64,000 bases of DNA from Symbiodinium natans (Eukaryota; Sar; Dinophyceae; Suessiales; Symbiodiniaceae), in contig CAJNDS010002539.1 in the NCBI GenBank assembly GCA_905221605.1, forward strand, positions 310,001-374,000, read 5' to 3'. The notes beneath the pieces were generated by a model. That model made no database searches. It was not told the DNA's origin and saw only the letters and a list, made by a program, of their open reading frames with translations. How positions within the stretch are numbered: position 1 is the first letter of the stretch; each line of letters begins with the position of its first letter. Position numbers and translations under genes: made by a program. Shown here in pieces: positions 1-10,630 of the stretch.

Positions 1-1288
1 TGTCTCTGTGTCTGTGTCTGCGTGCGTTTCTTCGCTGGCAGATGGCCCACGGTTCAGCCTAAGAGACCCTTGTGACTTTTGCTCATCATGGAGCCACCGT
101 ATGCCACTGTCTACGCCAATTCGCCATGATAGACCCCTGCACTGACTCAGGGCCTTTAGGGTTTAGGATGTGTGGTTCAGGGCTTCTGGGTTTACACGGG
201 GTCCTGTAAGATGCCTCAGTGACTTGCTCTAACCAGCGATAGTTTCGGAAAGAGCTTGCGATCGTGGCTTTCCCACAGATTGAAATAAACTTTTCGCCCA
301 GACACAACACCCTAATCCCTCAACCCTAAGCACTCCTGAGCCAGACAGGGGCATGGCGTGATGCCGAAATTCGTTAGAGGCTTCGCAAGCTTGGTGCAAA
401 GTAGGCTTGGCTTTAGCGCATATGGTAGCTGCAGTAATTGCTGTATGTGGCACCCCTTGTCCTGCATCGTGGCGGACTTCCTCCCCGTAAATCCGTCTGG
501 TGCCCAGACTCAATAGTTTGCTGCGCCCACATCTTGGCTGGGATGCCCAGTCTGTCCTCCCATTCCTTTTCTCAGGTGAAGAACTCGTACAAACCATGGT
601 AAGGAAGTGGTGCCTTTTCTCTCCTAGGTTACCGGAGAACCTAATCGGCAAGAAACGGACACACCATGCAAGCCTTGAAGTGTTACTTGGCGCACGCTTG
701 TCTGGATGGACTATGGACTATAACTATATCAGGGTCCACTTTCTTGAGCGGAGGTACCCTTACGAGACAACCCTAAACCCTTCTACAAGGGCCCTTATAC
801 GGCAACAGGGACCCCCCAGAAGTGATCTAGAGACTTCAACATCTCGTGATGCAAGGAGAGGTTCTTCCCTCCACTTCTCACCGACGACAACGCGCAGGTT
901 GCGGCGAATGAGGAAGGTGCGCTTGGTTGGGGGATGTCGGGCCGAGGGCAACATACCCTCCGAATGGCCGAAACCTAAACCCCAAACCGAATTTTGTCAG
1001 GAGGTTATGGAGGGTCTCTTCCAGTCGATCAAAGCAGCTAGAAAGACCCTTCTTATCCCTTCCTCAATGCTCATTGGGCCAAAAGGGAGTTGGGTTTAGA
1101 GTCTAGGGTTAGGGTTTAGGGTGTAGGGTGTAGGGTTTAGGGTTTAGGGTTTAGGGTTTAGGGTTGAGGGTGAACTTAGGGCGTCTCGGGGACCCCACTT
1201 CGGCTGACTTTTGGGTCGTGCTCGGCTTTTTCCTGGCTTGCTTCTCCCAATTACGAAAGGGAAGCCCTGCATGCAAGGCTCTGAGCTA

Positions 1289-1364
1289 CCCTAAACCCTA
1301 AACCCTAAACCCTAAACCCTAAACCCTAAACCCCTAAACCCTAAACCCTAAACCCTAAACCCCC
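1289..1364 (-). repeat. Interstitial CCCTAAA array
   Basis: About ten head-to-tail CCCTAAA units, one with an extra C. Plant-type telomere repeat in internal position. Confidence 0.9.
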
Positions 1365-1493
1365 AAAAGGCCTCAGCCCTCGACTGATTACCTGCAAAAA
1401 AGGATTCACACCTTGGGGTGTGGATGCAGCTCCGTGGGTCTGGTTCAGAAGGGAGCCAAACCCTACCTCATGTCCCTCGACCATCTTGCCCAA

Positions 1494-1581
1494 CCCCTAA
1501 ACCCTAAACCCTAAACCCTAAACCCTAAACCCTAAACCCTAAACCCTGAACCCTGAACCCTAAACCCTAAACCCTAAACCC
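1494..1581 (-). repeat. Interstitial CCCTAAA array
   Basis: About twelve CCCTAAA units with two CCCTGAA variants in the middle. Confidence 0.9.
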
Positions 1582-1713
1582 CACACCGACCAGGCCACAA
1601 AAACTTCAGCAGCCTCAATGGCCAAGCGGACCCCTCCGCATCCATGTCGGTCGGCCACTTCATCACCCGGAGACCCGGCCAGAGCGGATCCAGGGCTCGA
1701 GCTTCGGGGCTTC

Positions 1714-1855
1714 AGGGTTTAGGGTTTAGGGTTTAGGGTTTAGGGTTTAGGGTTTAGGGTTTAGGGTTTAGGGTTTAGGGTTTAAGGTTTAGGGTTTAGG
1801 GTTTAGGGTTTAGGGTTTAGGGTTTAGGGTTTAGGGTTTAGGGTTTAGGGTTTAG
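1714..1855 (+). repeat. Interstitial TTTAGGG array (about 20 units)
   Basis: One of the longest pure telomere-type arrays of the window, opposite in orientation to the two arrays just before it, so this is not a chromosome end. Confidence 0.92.
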
Positions 1856-2175
1856 CGGTCAGAGCGGCTCAGGGCTCGAGGGCGCCATTTCAAGCCTGGG
1901 AGGGTTTACAGGGTTTTACAGGGTTTTTTGGGGGTTTTACAGGGTTTTTGAAGGGTTTTACAGGGTTTTAAGGGGTTTTTTGCAGGGTTCTTGAAGGGTT
2001 TACAGGGTTTATGGGGTTCATGGGGCTTAGAGGCTTTATGATATAGGGTTTGAGAGGGTTTGCGGGTGCCTACACCCATTCTTGCGTTAGGATGCGCTTC
2101 AACTGCTTGGCCCGCGAAGGCTCCCATTCCGCCCCTTAAGGTGATCTTCTGTTGGGGTTTAGGGTTTAGGGCTTA

Positions 2176-2272
2176 GGGATGTTCCCCCTCGTACTTACAG
2201 TCCTTAATAGGGATTTCAGTACCCCCTATTTTGATCTCTGTGAAGGACTGCTCGTGTAAGGGGGAACATCCC
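2176..2272. mobile_element. Palindromic element, family A (GGGATGTTCCCCCT termini)
   Basis: About 97 bp with terminal inverted repeats GGGATGTTCCCCCT / AGGGGGAACATCCC and subterminal AGTCCTTAATAGGG / AAGGACTG. No coding capacity. A second right-hand end of the same family follows directly (2278-2311), so the locus is a nested or partly duplicated copy. Other copies are near 5407, 14558, 23904, 24654 and 25878. Confidence 0.8.
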
Positions 2273-2935
2273 AACCTACTAAGGACTGTTAGTATAAGGG
2301 GGGGACATCCCAAATCTTATGTCTTTTGAGGAGCTCGGAGTCTTCAGAACCTGAGACGTGTCCTTGAATGCTGTCCCAGCATCGACAGCCCGGGGACCCA
2401 ATGAACCCTAAATTGGGGTCATATACCGTAGCCTATACTACCGCTAAATTCCCTGTTAGGGTATATGGACCATGACCCATGTAGGGTTCTTAGGAAAACC
2501 CAGGAAAACCCAAAAAGAGGGTTTTTTTGTTATCAAACCCTCTTTGCAAAAAGCCGGTTTTTTAAATATAACAACCCTCTATTCCCTATTATATGGACCA
2601 TGGCCCATTTAGAGTTCTTAAAAAAACCAAAGAGGTTTTTTTTTTTTTTACAAAAACCCTCTATTCCCTATTAGGGTAGATGGACCATGACCCATTTAGG
2701 GTTTCATGGGTCCCGGCATCGACGTGGCCCGAGGTCCCAGGAGACCCTAAACCCTCAACCCAAAAACCCCAAAACCCTAAACCCTAAAACCCTAAACCCT
2801 AAAACCCTAAACCCTAACCAGGAACACTCCCGGCGCAGCTGGAAATCGTCGAAGGTTTGCCTCGAAAACCGCGACGGCACCTCTTCGGGCACCTTGCCTT
2901 TTGAGAACCAACGGCTTTGTGCCCAAAGACTCCAA

Positions 2936-3012
2936 TAAGTATGCCTTAAGGAATATACGTTAAATCATATTAGGGATCCTACTATAATTTAAGGTCTATT
3001 CCCCATTATCGG
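2936..3012. mobile_element. Degenerate palindromic element, family B
   Basis: Contains the family B core: TTAAGGAATATACGTTAAATCATAT, then AGGGATCCT, then ATAATTTAAGGTCTATTCC. The outer GAGCCCAAT / ATTGGGCTC ends have mostly decayed. Confidence 0.5.
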
Positions 3013-3198
3013 AGCCTCTGAGCGATTGCGAACTGCACGTGGCTAAGCTCTGCGGGGGGGAGGGGAGGATCGACGGAGCAACCCTAAACCCTAAACCACC
3101 TTGACCGCAGAATTTCCTAAGATGTCCTACCCTGAAGCCTTCAGACAACCTCTTCGGCGTAGTGCCGGAAAGGCGTTTCCGACATTGTCGCAAGCTGG

Positions 3199-3238
3199 AC
3201 CCCGCATTGCCGTGGCTAGTCGGGTGGCAAAAAAAACC
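3199..3238 (+). repeat. Recurrent GGGTGGCAAAAA motif before a CCCTAAA array
   Basis: GC-rich lead followed by CGGGTGGC, an A run and then CCCTAAA units. The same arrangement recurs near 4341, 30221, 31061, 33862, 34901 and 36175. It looks like the 3' end and tail of a short dispersed element; no coding function is implied. Confidence 0.45.
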
Positions 3239-3432
3239 CTAAACCCTAAACCCTCTAATACTAACCCTAAACCCTATAAACCCTATAAAATACACCCTAT
3301 AAACCCTATAAACCCTACAAACCCCTAAGCCGCATTGTAGAACCCTCGTGCGCTCAGCAGGTCGATTCGTTGCCGGCCGACTTCTCGGCGGCGCGCCCAC
3401 GGGTGATGTCCAAGGCAGGTGCTGGCATTGGT

Positions 3433-3516
3433 AGGGTTTAGGGTTTAGGGCTTCTAGGGTTTAGGGTTTGGGGTTTAGGGTTTAGGGTTTAGGGTTTAGG
3501 GTTTAGGGTTTAGGGA
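3433..3516 (+). repeat. Interstitial TTTAGGG array
   Basis: Around ten TTTAGGG units with a short interruption near 3450. Confidence 0.85.
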
Positions 3517-3636
3517 AACTCCGAACTGTTAAGACCTCACGCCAAAATAAGAGTGGCACAGGCCAACGTTCAGCCAATGGCAGTTGTCTTTGCTGTGGCT
3601 TACAGCAGGCGACGCCCTGAGCCTTTTGATGTTTAC

Positions 3637-3745
3637 CTTGGTAGCCCAGTGGTACCCTTTACCCTTCTTTGGTTCTGGGTTCCCTTATGAAGTAACCAAC
3701 CACAAAAAAATGCCCTGACTATAATATGGTTACTGGGCTAGTAAG
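3637..3745. mobile_element. Palindromic element, family F (CTTGGTAGCCCAGT termini)
   Basis: 109 bp bounded by CTTGGTAGCCCAGT and an imperfect complement ending GGGCTAGTAAG. A close relative lies at 5892-6000 with better preserved right end ACTGGGCTACCAAG. Non-coding. Confidence 0.75.
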
Positions 3746-4034
3746 TTACTGCGGGTTTAGGATTCGCATCTCCTCCAGAATGAAAAGAAAAATAGTGCCC
3801 GCAGCTCCTCCGTCCTAAACCCTAAACCCTAAACCCTAAACCCTAAACCCTAAACCCTAAACTTAAGGGGTACAAGGAGGAAGGGACTCTTGATCTGATT
3901 CCCATACCTTATAGAGTCCCCTATTTGCCCTAGATAGCCCCTAAATGGCCCCTAAGGTCCCTTAAATAAGGGTCCCTCCTTGAGCCCTTGATAGACCCAT
4001 GTACAAAAGCGACGCTGGCAAGCCAACAACCCTT

Positions 4035-4112
4035 CTAAACCCTAAACCCTAAACCCTAAACCCTAAACCCTAAACCCTAAACCCTAAACCCTAAACCCTA
4101 AACCCTAAACCC
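4035..4112 (-). repeat. Interstitial CCCTAAA array
   Basis: Eleven near-perfect CCCTAAA units. Confidence 0.9.
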
Positions 4113-4223
4113 GAATCAAGGCAGTCTACCTTGGCCCTAAGGTCGTAGCTTTGGGTTTGGGGACCCGCTTTAAAGATTCCTAAGGTAGTATAAAGGGCCA
4201 TATTAGGAGCATAATAAGGGAAA

Positions 4224-4290
4224 TCCTAAACCCTAAACCCTAAACCCTAAACCCTAAACCCTAAACCCTAAACCCTAAACCCTAAACCCT
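4224..4290 (-). repeat. Interstitial CCCTAAA array
   Basis: Nine near-perfect CCCTAAA units. Confidence 0.9.
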
Positions 4291-5406
4291 AGGGGTACAA
4301 CCTGAGGGGTACGAGTCTTCATCCCTTGATTCAAAAGCCCCCGGGCGGCGTGGCAAAAACAAGAAGCCAAACTCACGCATTCCTTCTCTTTTTCATGCAG
4401 TTAAACCTCTAAACCCCTTATAAGCCCTAGAAACCTCAAAAAGGCCTAGAAACCCTGTCAACCCTTCAAACCCTATAAGGCCTTCAGACCCTGAAAACCC
4501 TAGAAACCCACAACCCTATACACCCTAACCCACCAAAAACCCTAGAACCCCCCCAAAACCCTTAAAACCTTATGAACCGCCAAAACTATGAACCCTAAAC
4601 CCTCCAAGCTAAACCCTCTAAACCCTAAACCCTATAGAGCCCCCTTCTTGAAACTCCTCAGTCCCCAAGCCAATCGCCCTAAACCCTCTACCCTACAAGC
4701 CCCATGGAGACCCCCCTTCAAACCCTAAACCCTAAACTCCGCAATCCCCTTTTGAACCCCCCCTAAACCCTATAGAGCCCCCTTTTTGAAACTCCTCAAT
4801 CCCCAAGCCAATCGCGCTAAACACTCTTCACCCTATAGAAACCCTAGAATCTAAGTGTAGACCCCCCTTCAAACCCTGAACCCTGAGCCCTAAGCCCTAA
4901 ACCCTAAACCCTAAACCCTAAACCCTAAACCCTAAACCCTAAACCCTAAACCCTAAACCCCGCAATCCCCAAGCCAATCGCCTCGAAGGGGTGGGCCGGT
5001 CCTTGCTGAGGGGCCACCAAGGCGCGCGCTTCCACACTGACAGAGTTTTTCGTTGTAGGGTTCAGGGTTTAGGATTAGGGTTTAGGGTTTAGGGTTTAGG
5101 GTTTAGGTTTAGGGTCGATTGCAGGCACTTTCGTTGGCAAAGGTTTCGGGGTTTAAACGTCCCGCGCGCAAAGGGGGGGGGCTTCGCCGAGGTTAGAGTT
5201 TAGGGTGTAGGGTTTAGGGTTTAGGGTTTAGGCAAAAGGGTTTTTGACCGAGTTGATTTTGGCATTCTGCAAAGCAGTTTTGGAAGCAAAGGGTTTAGGG
5301 GGAGGAGGAGAGCCTTAATCCTAGACCCAAATGAAGCTCGAAAGGTCAAGGTGTAGAGAAAGGTTTGGGAGCAAAGGGTTCAGGGGGAGGAAGATACCCT
5401 ACATTT

Positions 5407-5509
5407 GGGATGTTGCCCCTTACCCGAACAATGCTTCATAGAGGTTTTTTTCCTTATAGGGGGTACTATAATACCCGTTAAGGACTGTTAGTTTAAGGGC
5501 GAACTTCCC
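5407..5509. mobile_element. Palindromic element, family A
   Basis: Starts GGGATGTTGCCCCTTA and ends TTAAGGGCGAACTTCCC, with the internal GTTAAGGACTGTTAGT block seen in the other copies. Roughly 100 bp, non-coding. Confidence 0.75.
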
Positions 5510-5891
5510 AACCCCACATCCTAAACCCCTAAGCTCTGAAAGGTCAGGGTGTAGACATGTGCTAGACCTCCATGGCACTTGCATGCACCGGTAGAACTGC
5601 TGACTTGCTGCTGTTATTTTATTTTATTTTTTTTCTTTTTATTTATTTTTATTTATTTTTATTTATTTTTATTTTTTTACTTATATTATTATTCTTATTA
5701 TTATTTTTTTTTGCGGGGGGGGGGTAGATTCTGGGTATGACTTTTTTCGTGAGTGTTGTGGTGCTGTGCCGTTCTCGGGTTCTGAGAAGAGGTAACCGTC
5801 GAAGAACACCTCTGAGCCGAATGACGGCAGCGTGATGTACATAGTATACGGACGGCTGACCGTAGGATCTGGTTAAGTGCTTAGGCGCTGT

Positions 5892-6000
5892 CTTGGTAGC
5901 CCAGTGGTACCCTTTACCCTTTTTTGTTCTGGGTTGCCTTTATAAAGTAACCAACCCAAAAAGGGTGCCCTTATTGCAGTATGCTTACTGGGCTACCAAG
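5892..6000. mobile_element. Palindromic element, family F
   Basis: 109 bp with clean 14-bp ends CTTGGTAGCCCAGT / ACTGGGCTACCAAG. Most of its length matches the copy at 3637-3745, including GGTACCCTTTACCCTT. Confidence 0.8.
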
Positions 6001-6842
6001 TTGTTAGTTTTCGGGCTCATCAAGAGCCTAGGGCCTCCCCAGCATGAAGACGTACCCAGTGTCGTCCGTGACTTGCTAGCAGAAATGCCCGAAGCAGGGG
6101 CGAATAATTTTCACCTCCACAAGGGGAGGAATGCATTCGAATACAGCCGGCCGCTTATGGCGAGGAACGCGGTGCCAAGCGAAACGCAGAGCGATAAATG
6201 GAAAGCAGGCATCCACATACATTGAAGATTGGTGAAAAGTATGTACGGCTTGTAAAAACAGGCTGTCTCACATATTGCGCGGGCTTCAGTCAGCCCAGGG
6301 CGGTGTAGATGCAGGGTGTCGGCTCGGCTTGGGCATAGGGATTTTACACAATTCTTGCCCATATCGGGTTAAGTTGCGGCTGCACATTTATGGGGTTTAC
6401 GATGGCTTTTGTCAAGGAGTGTGTGACACTGGCTCGCCCGCCAATGAAGAGTCCTCGTCAACCTCTGCAAAGGAAGCGCAAGCAGCTGACAGAGTTTAGG
6501 GTTTAGGGTTTAGGGTTCCGTTGTCAAGGCTGAGGCAGAATCTGCTATCTTGTCCGAGTACCGAATGCACAGCTCAGAGGAACACAAGCATCGCAACTGC
6601 GCCTCCTGAGAGCGGCCTCCTAACCTCCTAACTTCGGGACCTCAGGGTTTAGGGTTTAGGGTTTCAGGCGATTGCACAAGTCCTGATGCAAAACAAAGGG
6701 TCTACAGGGTTTAGGGAAAACCCTAAACCCTAAACTCGAGTGTACAAAGTAATGCTGCTACATCACCTGCATTCTCCTGGCTTCATGGTTCCCATCGTGA
6801 CAGTCATGAAACCAGCTGCTCGCGCCTCGTTTTTGCAGTTGT

Positions 6843-6950
6843 CTACTATTGCTTAAGAACTCCAAAAGAATAAATAATAAAAACCCCTAGATTGCCCTTA
6901 ATAAGGAAGATTTGTGTTTTATTATCTCGGGGTTCTTAAGCAATTCGTAG
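6843..6950. mobile_element. Palindromic element, family E (CTACTATTGCTTAAGAA termini)
   Basis: 108 bp with ends CTACTATTGCTTAAGAACTCC and GGGGTTCTTAAGCAATTCGTAG. The interior shares AAAAGAATAAA and CCCTTAATAAGGA with a second copy at 36492-36601, nearly 30 kb away. Confidence 0.78.
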
Positions 6951-6995
6951 TTATTGTGCACCTGCCGCTGAGGGTGGACCGTGTGTGCTTGACGC

Positions 6996-7217
6996 ATGAG
7001 GGGTGCAAGAGGAAAAGGCGTGCTGTTTGCCCCACCGAGATTTCGCCGCTTATTATGTATGGAGCAGGTCAAAGCAGTCAGACATGACAAAGCCATAGCG
7101 AAAGCTCGAGCAGACCGACTGTACCGTGAGCTTCAAAAACGCACAGATGTGGGGCTCAATCGCGCTCCGCCAGCAGTTCCATATCATATGACCATCGACC
7201 TCAAGCCTAAGACCTAG
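6996..7217 (+). CDS. Candidate terminal exon, unknown protein
   Basis: An open frame ending at TAG 7215-7217 with basic, helix-like composition (several Arg/Lys/Ala-rich heptads around 7070-7140). Codon composition looks more gene-like than the surrounding repeats and there is no repeat inside it. No start, upstream exon or family could be identified, so it may be a chance frame. Confidence 0.25.
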   Translation: MRGARGKGVLFAPPRFRRLLCMEQVKAVRHDKAIAKARADRLYRELQKRTDVGLNRAPPAVPYHMTIDLKPKT

Positions 7218-7440
7218 CCCGAAGAATTCGCGACTCAGTGTGCGTAGCCTCCGACCCTGCCCCCGAAAGCTCGAACTGCATACTCGTAGCTCCAAACCAC
7301 AAAACCGAAACACCCTAAGCCTAAGACCACACGAAATCGTACGAAATCCTGAGGCCAAGAAGGCCTTAAACATCCTCCACGGCGCTTTGATCAACAAGGC
7401 CTGGAGTTGATTTGGAAGCCCGAAAGCAACCCTGCTTGAG

Positions 7441-7507
7441 AAGGTTTAAGGTTTAGGGTTTAGGGTTTAGGGTTTAGGGTTTAGGGTTTAGGGTTTAGGG
7501 TTTAGGT
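7441..7507 (+). repeat. Interstitial TTTAGGG array
   Basis: Nine TTTAGGG units abutting a degenerate family C element (about 7508-7612). Confidence 0.88.
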
Positions 7508-7668
7508 CATGGGTAGTTATAGGTAGGATTGTAAGTCATTCGAAGTGTGGTAACTGTACTTGTGACCCCATTTAGGGTACTTTCTTACCCTGCTTCTAAG
7601 GACCCATATGCACTCCCCAGTGTTCCCTGCGAAGTGGGCCTTCAGCTATGTGGCTGGCAAGTTGATCA

Positions 7669-7690
7669 CAGGGAGCCGATTTGGCTCAAG
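7669..7690 (+). other. Relict dinoflagellate spliced leader upstream of the antenna gene
   Basis: The last 11 bases, TTTGGCTCAAG, are identical to the 3' end of the 22-nt dinoflagellate trans-spliced leader, and AGCC four positions earlier also matches. The rest has decayed. It lies 44 nt before the antenna ATG, where a leader would sit on the mature mRNA. Known biology: mRNAs carrying the leader are reverse transcribed and re-integrated, leaving relict leaders in the genome. This supports both the organism call and a retroposed origin of the gene. Confidence 0.75.
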
Positions 7691-7734
7691 GTTTTTTTGG
7701 GGTGGGATTCCTGCCGATTCTCTCCTCTCTAACC

Positions 7735-8657
7735 ATGCCAAGCAGTCAGACGGCAGCTTGCCTCGCCGCTGCGGCGGTCGCCGGCCTCGTGGCGCCCACC
7801 TTCCTTCCGGGCTTCGCGGGCGCAGGTGCGCGCGCAACAGCTGCTCCGCAGCTGCGTGGCTCAACAGCTGGCGCAGGCTCCGGCGTGGGTGCCATTGGTG
7901 CCATTGCTGCCGGTGGCGCCATCGCTGTCACTGCACTCGCCTCAGCACGCCCGCGGGCACGCACGGTGCAGAAGGCAGGTCGCCGTGAGCTGGCCGTCGC
8001 CTATGAGGACTCCGGCATCGATCTCCTTGACAACGGCAAGTTTGCTCAGGGCCTGGTGGGTTCCGAGGGTGCTTGGGGGCGCTACGAGTTCGATCCCTTG
8101 GGCTTCTCTTCGAAAACGGAGCAGGTTCCCTGGCTTCGTGAGGCGGAGCTCAAGCACGGCCGCATCTGTATGCTCGCCTGGCTCGGCTTGGTGGTCCCGG
8201 ACTTCGTTCGCCTGCCGGGCGAGAAGTTCTCTTTCGAGGCCGTGCCTGTCTCCATCGATGCTCATGAAGCCTTCCGGGGTGCCACAGGTGGGCATTGCCC
8301 AAAATAGGGGTAATATACCCAATGATACTCGAATCCTTATAATAGGAGCCCCCCCCCCCCCCCCCCAAAAAAAAAAAAAGAGGGTAGCCCCATTTTCGGA
8401 AACTGCCAGGTGTCAATGCCCAGATCTTGTTCTGGGTCAGCCTCGTGGAACTTTGCTGCACGAAGAAGGTCTTCGAATGGAATTCTCTTGAGGTCGCTGG
8501 TGACTATGGCCTTACCAGCTGGTTCCCCAGCGACGAAGAGGGCCAGAAGAAGATGCGCTTGGCCGAGCTCAAGAATGGACGCCTGGCTATGCTCGCCTTT
8601 GCTGGCGCGGTCACCCAAGCTGTCCTAACTCGCCATCCTTTCCCCTGGCTGTACTGA
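7735..8657 (+). CDS. Peridinin-plastid chlorophyll a/c light-harvesting protein, two exons
   Basis: Exons 7735-8287 and 8410-8657 join in frame to 266 codons ending TGA. The product is a three-helix thylakoid antenna protein that binds chlorophyll a/c and carotenoid. Helix 1 carries [16 protein letters not shown] and helix 3 carries [16 protein letters not shown], the paired ExxxxGR chlorophyll-ligand motifs of the LHC superfamily; the C-terminus HPFPWLY is typical of dinoflagellate members. The N-terminus has a hydrophobic signal segment (residues 5-20), a transit-like stretch with Ser/Arg/Ala, and a second hydrophobic segment (about 50-67), the tripartite presequence of peridinin plastids. 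ATG 7735 was chosen because it opens this presequence and follows the relict leader by 44 nt; an earlier in-frame TTG inside the leader is not used. Helix 2 spans the exon junction ([11 protein letters not shown]). Confidence 0.88.
8288..8409 (+). other. 122-nt intron with element-like ends in the antenna gene
   Basis: GT-AG intron. The hexamer CAGGTG is present at both boundaries (8285-8290 and 8407-8412), like a target-site duplication. The two ends form an imperfect inverted repeat (GCCCAAAATAGGGGTA near the donor; TAGCCCCATTTTCGG near the acceptor). The middle holds a C17/A14 homopolymer pair. Splicing restores the reading frame through helix 2. The structure fits an introner-type insertion. 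Confidence 0.75.
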
Positions 8658-10630
8658 GAGGGCATTGCAGCCTAGTAGCCGATTGATGTATTGGACTCCC
8701 TTCGGTGCACAGCACCACATGTAGGCCAGAAGCATAAGCGGAGCATTGTTATGGTGTTGTGGGCTTTGATGATGGGTCGATTTGAATTCTGGCCGACAGA
8801 AGGGGTCAACTGCCAGTGAGTCGGATGGTAGAGTAGGGTGGATGGACCGAAGCTTTGCCGAGCCTGTATAGCCGGTACCAGATTGGAGTAAAGTACTTGT
8901 TCTAGCCTTACGCATTATGCCACCCCTGTAGCGTGGCGAACCTGGACAGGTGGTGGTGGAAAGGCCTGTGGGCTCAGGACCAGGCCGGAACAGGGTTCAG
9001 GGTTTAGGGTTCAGGGTTTAGGGTTTAGAGTTTGGGGTTTAGGGTTCGGCATCCTGAGCGAGATTGCTGTGAGCATACGACAATCAAGTTCTTATTATCT
9101 GCAGCTCGCCATGTGCTGCAGCTTGTGATGACGCTATTGCTTGACGGGGGGGGGGGGGGGGGGTGTGGAGTCTTGAGATATGTGGAGGAAGTGTCAGCAT
9201 TTGCTACGTCGGCCTCCTCATTCCTGTCCATGGCACCAGATTACCAACAAAGCGTCAATACGGCAGCATCTTGAACCCTAAACCCTAGACCCTAAACCAC
9301 TGAGGAGCCAAGAGGCTATGACCGCATCACTCACCAGATCCATTTGCATGAACGGCCTCCAGAGGCCCCATCATCAAGACCAATTGGTTAAGGGTATTTA
9401 GGGTTTAGGGTGCAGGGTTTAGGGTTCGAGGGATTAGAGGAGGGACCCTTACAAGGGACCGTAGGGGTTATTTGGTGGTTATTCAGGGGCTACTTCGGTA
9501 TATAGGGACTATAATATATATATATATATATATTTATTTATATATTTATTTATTTATTTATTTATATTTATATTTATATTTATATTTATATTTATTTGTT
9601 TCTTTATTAGGGTTGTATAGGGGAATAAGATAAAGGGTCCCTTCGAGGGGTCCCTGGTTAGACCCCTTATAACCATTAGTCAACCCGCAGCCGTCGGCTT
9701 AGCAGCAACGAAGCGCCCACGGCCAAAAGGGCCTGGGTTGTTTGCCCAGATGGCGGCTTGGCAGCACTCCTAGGGTTTAGGGTTTCGGGTTTAGTGGGCT
9801 TGGTAGCCGGGGTCTTCCCACATCGCTCGGAGGTATGACTGACATAAACGAAAGATCCCTACCTAAGGCATGCATGCCACCTAAGCTTCCTGCCTGAAGA
9901 GATCTAGAAAAAACTTCTGGGTCTTGATGGAGGAACACCCCAAGCAGGACCCAGCCAGTGGCTCCGCGGGCTATGTCCGCAAGGAGGGCAGTTCCTTCAC
10001 ACCCGGCCAGCGACACTTGCCTTGAGAGTTGTGTGCCGATGTGTGAACTGGTGGCTTCCGAAATGAGGGGTACCTTTTTGGGGTCCGCCGTCTAATCAGG
10101 GAATCTTACTATTTGGGGGTCTCTTTGAGGGGTCCCCTATTTTCGTAAACTCCCGAATCGGGTGCGCAGGAGAGGTTTATGGACACACTATTGCAAGGGA
10201 CAGGCAAGTTTCCGGGCTGAAGAGGGCCGGTGAATGGGTTTAGGGCTGTTTTTTTATGGTCCCTTTTTTAGGGTCCCTATTATAAGGCGGCCCTGCTATT
10301 CAGGGTACCCAAAAAGGGACATAAATGTTGAGAACTAACCATATGGGTGCATATCAGGGCTCAGGAGCGGACGCTGCATCGCGGGCAGTTTCTTTGGGTT
10401 TGGGGTTTAGGTTTAGGGTTTTAGGGTTTTTAGGTTTGAGGGTTTTAGCGTTTAAGGTTTAACATGGGCGGCTATCCCGAAGAGCTCTGTTGTGGTTGTA
10501 TGCCTCTCGTGAACAATTCGCCCACTTTTAACATCAGCTACCACCCGAATCCACGCAGCCGCAGCGGAGGCCCTAAACCCTAAACCCTAAACCCTAAACC
10601 CTAAACCCTGAACCCTGAACCCTAAACCAG
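8658..10630. other. Intergenic stretch after the antenna gene
   Basis: No gene recognised. Contents: presumed 3' UTR, a few TTTAGGG units (about 8995-9048), a G18 run (about 9147-9164), a TA/TTTA tract at 9513-9610, and a CCCTAAA array (10573-10628) directly before the first recognised exon of the next gene. Confidence 0.5.

Larger units (their letters stand above)
1..6842. other. Repeat-rich left flank without an assigned gene
   Basis: I could not assign a gene here. The stretch alternates telomere-like arrays in both orientations, degenerate CCCTA-rich sequence (about 1905-2010, 3236-3330, 4395-4870), short palindromic elements and unique GC-rich patches. Some patches read like short exons: an AG acceptor at 2078 followed by an open stretch ending at a GT near 2137, and AG-led stretches at 3116, 3347 and 6044. 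None could be placed in a known family. A T/A-rich tract lies at 5613-5716 and ends in a G run. The long frame at 500-1099 has no recognisable domain. Confidence 0.5.

Noticed and set aside
1-1099. Frames of 140 and 199 aa at the left edge
   Set aside because: Overlapping on opposite strands, no domain; the plus frame ends at a TTTAGGG array.
1289-5110. CRISPR array or chromosome end
   Set aside because: The repeats are 7-bp telomere-type units without spacers, in both orientations and internal; eukaryotic context.
7681-8307. Antenna frame started at TTG 7681 and ending at 8307
   Set aside because: The start lies inside the spliced-leader relict and the end reads into the intron; the spliced model gives a complete antenna protein.
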